Assembly: GCF_001618385.1 (NCBI RefSeq)
Contig: NZ_BDCR01000004.1
Location: 372,001 to 436,000, forward strand
Origin: Paludibacter jiangxiensis
Lineage (GTDB): Bacteria > Bacteroidota > Bacteroidia > Bacteroidales > Paludibacteraceae
Direction of reading: 5' to 3'
Length of the DNA stretch: 64,000 nucleotides
Under the pieces are notes generated by a model. It made no database searches, was not told where the DNA came from, and saw only the letters and a list, made by a program, of their open reading frames with translations. Of this stretch, positions 61,853-64,000 are shown piece by piece. The translations under genes were made by a program, and so were the position numbers. The stretch's first letter is position 1; each line of letters begins with the position of its first letter.

Positions 61853-62358
61853 TATAACTCCTTATTCAATGACTTCATTACCAACATGAAATCATGTTCA
61901 AAATTAGGGGTGAAAATTCCTTTACCTAATGAGGATTTGATTTCGTCAATACTCCAGAAACGACCTTCATCCAGCTCGTTGTAGTCGAGCTTGAATTTAC
62001 CGTCGTAAACGGTTCGGAATGCATTTACCAATTCTTTTTCTACCGCCGATTGCCAAACATAACGAGAAACAAAACTCGAAGTAAACCCCGTAACTCCCAA
62101 TTCTTCAAATGCTTCACGATTTAAAGCAGTTTCCACGTTTTCTCCGTAATCCACATGACCACCGACCGCCGTATCCCATTTACCGGGTTGTGTATCCTTG
62201 GTCATTGCTCGTTTTTGAAGAAAGAGTTCACCCTTACTGTTGAAAATATGGAGATGTACCACCGGATGCAACCAAAACGTTCCCCCGTGACATTCTTTTC
62301 GGGTAGCTTTTCCGATTACGTTTCCCTGCTCATCTACCAAAGGAAATATTTCGTCCAT
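61852..62358 (-). CDS. Nudix hydrolase (YfcD-like)
   Basis: A 168-residue Nudix protein. The full Nudix box GHVDYGENVETALNREAFEELGV matches GX5EX7REUXEEXGU. The N-terminus (EIFPLVDEQGNVIGKATRKECH; LHPVVHLHIFNSKGELFLQKR) is that of the YfcD/isopentenyl-diphosphate-isomerase-like subgroup, but isomerase-specific residues are not complete, so it is likelier a hydrolase of an unknown pyrophosphate. Coupled to the downstream membrane protein gene. Confidence 0.87.
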   Translation of the reverse strand: MDEIFPLVDEQGNVIGKATRKECHGGTFWLHPVVHLHIFNSKGELFLQKRAMTKDTQPGKWDTAVGGHVDYGENVETALNREAFEELGVTGFTSSFVSRYVWQSAVEKELVNAFRTVYDGKFKLDYNELDEGRFWSIDEIKSSLGKGIFTPNFEHDFMLVMKSLNKEL

Positions 62359-62412
62359 AATTGTTTGATCTGAATTAAATTGCTTCCAGTAAGACCTTCA
62401 CTAAAAACAATG

Positions 62413-62420
62413 CAAAGGTA
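62413..62420 (-). promoter_or_regulatory. -7 element of the Nudix gene
   Basis: TACCTTTG on the minus strand matches TAnnTTTG exactly, 54 nt upstream of the Nudix start. Confidence 0.55.
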
Positions 62421-62443
62421 CTATATTTTCAGGTATGAGAAGG

Positions 62444-62494
62444 TAAAAAAAACGAAACGGCTTATAGCGTTTCATTATCAAACTATAAGCCGTT
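62444..62494 (-). terminator. Terminator of the HD-domain gene
   Basis: A perfect 12-bp repeat (62483-62494 with 62456-62467) and on the minus strand TTTCGTTTTTTTT. It separates the HD-domain gene from the Nudix promoter. Confidence 0.85.
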
Positions 62495-62523
62495 GTCTGT
62501 TGTTTTGCATCTGGTCGGGATTC

Positions 62524-63135
62524 TTATCTGGATTTGTCAGCCAGTTCCTTTTCCTGCATTGCTTTAATGGTCTCATCTATCAGGTAATCAAATTCCCATC
62601 CAAGCATCTCAGCTCCTTGTTGAATGACATCCCGCGAACATCCGGCCGCAAACTTCTTGTCTTTGAACTTCTTTTTAAGCGAAGAAACTGTCAGATCCAG
62701 TGTGCTTTTGCTTGGCCGCATAAGTATTGCCGCACCAATCAGACCTGTCAGTTCGTCTATCGCATACAGCACTTTTTCCATTTCATGTTCCGGCTTGACA
62801 TTTACTCTGTGACCATAACCATGAGAAACCACCGCCCGTTCAATCTCAGGATCAATATTCTCTGCCTCCATAATTTCCTGAATTTTAATACAATGTTCAT
62901 CCGGGAATTGCTCAAAATCCAGATCGTGTAACAAGCCAACCAATCCCCAAAATTCCTGTTCTTGTGTATAGCCTAAGATTCGAGCAAAATAACGCATGGT
63001 AGCTTCTACAGTTTCAGCGTGTTGAATATGAAACTCCTCCCTGTTGAATTGTTTCAAGAGCTTAATTGCACTGTTTCTGGAGACGATCGGGCTTATTCGT
63101 GCGGCATTATCCTTTGGTAAATGTTCTATTCTCAT
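62524..63135 (-). CDS. HD-domain phosphohydrolase
   Basis: A 203-residue HD-superfamily protein. Metal ligands can be placed at HAETVEATMRYF, the HD pair in GLLHDLDFEQFP, a further His in VVSHGYGHR, and an Asp in YAIDELTGLIGA. Such proteins hydrolyse phosphate esters of nucleotides or small molecules; the subgroup resembles those labelled hydrolase with no known substrate. It lies 13 nt downstream of the DUF4249 gene and ends at a strong terminator. Confidence 0.82.
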   Translation of the reverse strand: MRIEHLPKDNAARISPIVSRNSAIKLLKQFNREEFHIQHAETVEATMRYFARILGYTQEQEFWGLVGLLHDLDFEQFPDEHCIKIQEIMEAENIDPEIERAVVSHGYGHRVNVKPEHEMEKVLYAIDELTGLIGAAILMRPSKSTLDLTVSSLKKKFKDKKFAAGCSRDVIQQGAEMLGWEFDYLIDETIKAMQEKELADKSR

Positions 63136-63148
63136 AATTGTAATTCAA

Positions 63149-64000
63149 CTATTTGAAAATTGTTTCAGCTCTGGAAATAGCATATGCGGCAAAATAACCT
63201 CTGGGATTATTTATCGCGTTTTTCGGGAAAGTCTGTATGATATTTGTCCTGATATTGGCCGGCTGACCTCCTAACAGAGGATTATGGCCACGGGATTCAT
63301 TTTTTACTTCTCCTATAAAATTATAATAATCCTGTGAGATACTGCATGTTTCCAACATTACCCGATCGCCGGAATGAATTTTTTCCGCTTTATTTTCAGA
63401 ACGAATATATAACATGGTTTTGCCGCTCACTTCCATCCCGTCAAACAAAGCATCGCTAATTAATCCCCATTCTGTAATTGTATCCGAGATACATGTTTTA
63501 TTTTTATAAGCTTTGGTCAGATAATAGTTAGATACTCCTGATGGATCTTTCATCCAAGCATTTACAGCCCACACATTTTCATAAAGAAGGACTTGCTTTT
63601 CCACCTGTATCTTTTTGAGCGGAGGAACTGCATTAAGCGTACTTGTAGCTGTATATGTTTCTTTGATGTCATCTTCATTTACATCTATATCACTTATAGT
63701 TAAAGTATAAGTACGTCCAGCCACACCAAAATAATTCGATGGTGTTTTATATGCCCCCTTTTCCTGTGCATCTTCGTGTAACGTTATGGATGTAATGCCA
63801 TCACTGAGAGTGACCGATGCACCTGAAACTACACTGACTGGCTGGTCACAAAAATAATTGCCTGTCTTTTTAAGACGCACCACATGCTCCGTGGTGTCGG
63901 TACTAATAGCGCCGTCTACGACAAGTTCTACCGGGATAGAATCAAGGTTGACATTGAAATCTGTTGTACAGGACACAAACGCTATTGCCATAAAAATTGC
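63149..64000 (-). CDS. DUF4249 family lipoprotein (5' end outside window)
   Basis: The frame stays open to the right edge. The first in-window ATG (63991) would leave only MAIAFVSC before the lipobox cysteine, too short for a signal peptide, so the true start lies beyond the window. The visible 280 residues (from that ATG) match DUF4249: LDSIPVELVVDGAISTDT, HVVRLKKTG, VSGASVTLSDG and a Gly-rich LLGGQPANIRTNI near the C-terminus. These lipoproteins often accompany TonB-dependent receptors that carry a carboxypeptidase-like domain; such a receptor gene may lie upstream. Confidence 0.8.
   Translation of the reverse strand, partial: AIFMAIAFVSCTTDFNVNLDSIPVELVVDGAISTDTTEHVVRLKKTGNYFCDQPVSVVSGASVTLSDGITSITLHEDAQEKGAYKTPSNYFGVAGRTYTLTISDIDVNEDDIKETYTATSTLNAVPPLKKIQVEKQVLLYENVWAVNAWMKDPSGVSNYYLTKAYKNKTCISDTITEWGLISDALFDGMEVSGKTMLYIRSENKAEKIHSGDRVMLETCSISQDYYNFIGEVKNESRGHNPLLGGQPANIRTNIIQTFPKNAINNPRGYFAAYAISRAETIFK

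Noticed and set aside
1-64000. tRNA, rRNA, CRISPR arrays or insertion sequences
   Set aside because: None recognised on reading both strands; a tRNAscan or ISfinder search would be decisive but could not be run.

Overview
The window is one contiguous piece of a Bacteroidetes chromosome, most likely order Bacteroidales (a Paludibacter- or Dysgonomonas-like anaerobe would fit; genus cannot be fixed from sequence reading alone). The evidence is consistent across the window: many promoters match the Bacteroidetes sigma factor pattern (TTTG, about 19 nt, TAnnTTTG), ribosome binding sites are mostly not Shine-Dalgarno-like, arginine is made through an N-succinylornithine-type carbamoyltransferase, succinate:quinone oxidoreductase is the cytochrome b / flavoprotein / iron-sulfur three-gene type, and one surface protein carries a type IX secretion (gliding-motility type B) C-terminal sorting domain. 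No tRNA, rRNA, CRISPR array, transposase or prophage was recognised.

Layout. 1-7.7 kb: a 5'-truncated RND efflux pump fused in frame to its TolC-like outer membrane factor, a MarR regulator, an LtaS-like membrane phosphotransferase and a START-like secreted protein. 7.7-11.5 kb: small DUF1398 and YCII proteins, a thioredoxin-fold secreted protein, then an isoleucine-rich leader peptide with a terminator in front of a PLP aminotransferase, which looks like classical ribosome-mediated attenuation. 11.7-19.1 kb: a GH78 alpha-L-rhamnosidase converging on a run of leftward genes (transglutaminase-like protein, small membrane proteins and lipoproteins, ThpR, PdxH). 19.4-29.5 kb: rightward pabB-pabC, class II ribonucleotide reductase nrdJ, sdhCAB, a glyoxalase I-like gene and purA. 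29.5-33.9 kb: leftward pdxJ-exbB-exbD-tonB-DJ-1-nrnA operon. 34.2-45 kb: nadK-fmt rightward; HIT, greA, a small membrane protein and metK leftward; an OmpP1/FadL-like porin with an odd aromatic/Gly- and Ser/Arg-rich secreted protein; then prmA, argF' and argB rightward.

45.2-54.4 kb is the most unusual part: five leftward genes for secreted proteins. Three of them resemble phage tail fibres and share short sequence modules with one another; they are followed by an L-type lectin-like protein and by a protein with a type IX sorting domain. I read this as a possible surface fibre or adhesin locus. 55-64 kb returns to housekeeping and small conserved genes: sixA, DUF1801, DUF3795, uvrB, a HAD phosphatase, DUF4919, a nucleoside-recognition membrane protein, a Nudix hydrolase, an HD-domain protein and a DUF4249 lipoprotein cut off by the window end.

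The main regulatory observations are RNA leaders: the isoleucine leader/attenuator before the aminotransferase, a roughly 180-nt structured leader ending in a terminator-like hairpin before metK (candidate SAM-responsive element), a hairpin with U-tract inside the greA leader, a structured nadK leader, and a long inverted repeat in the leader of the surface-protein locus.
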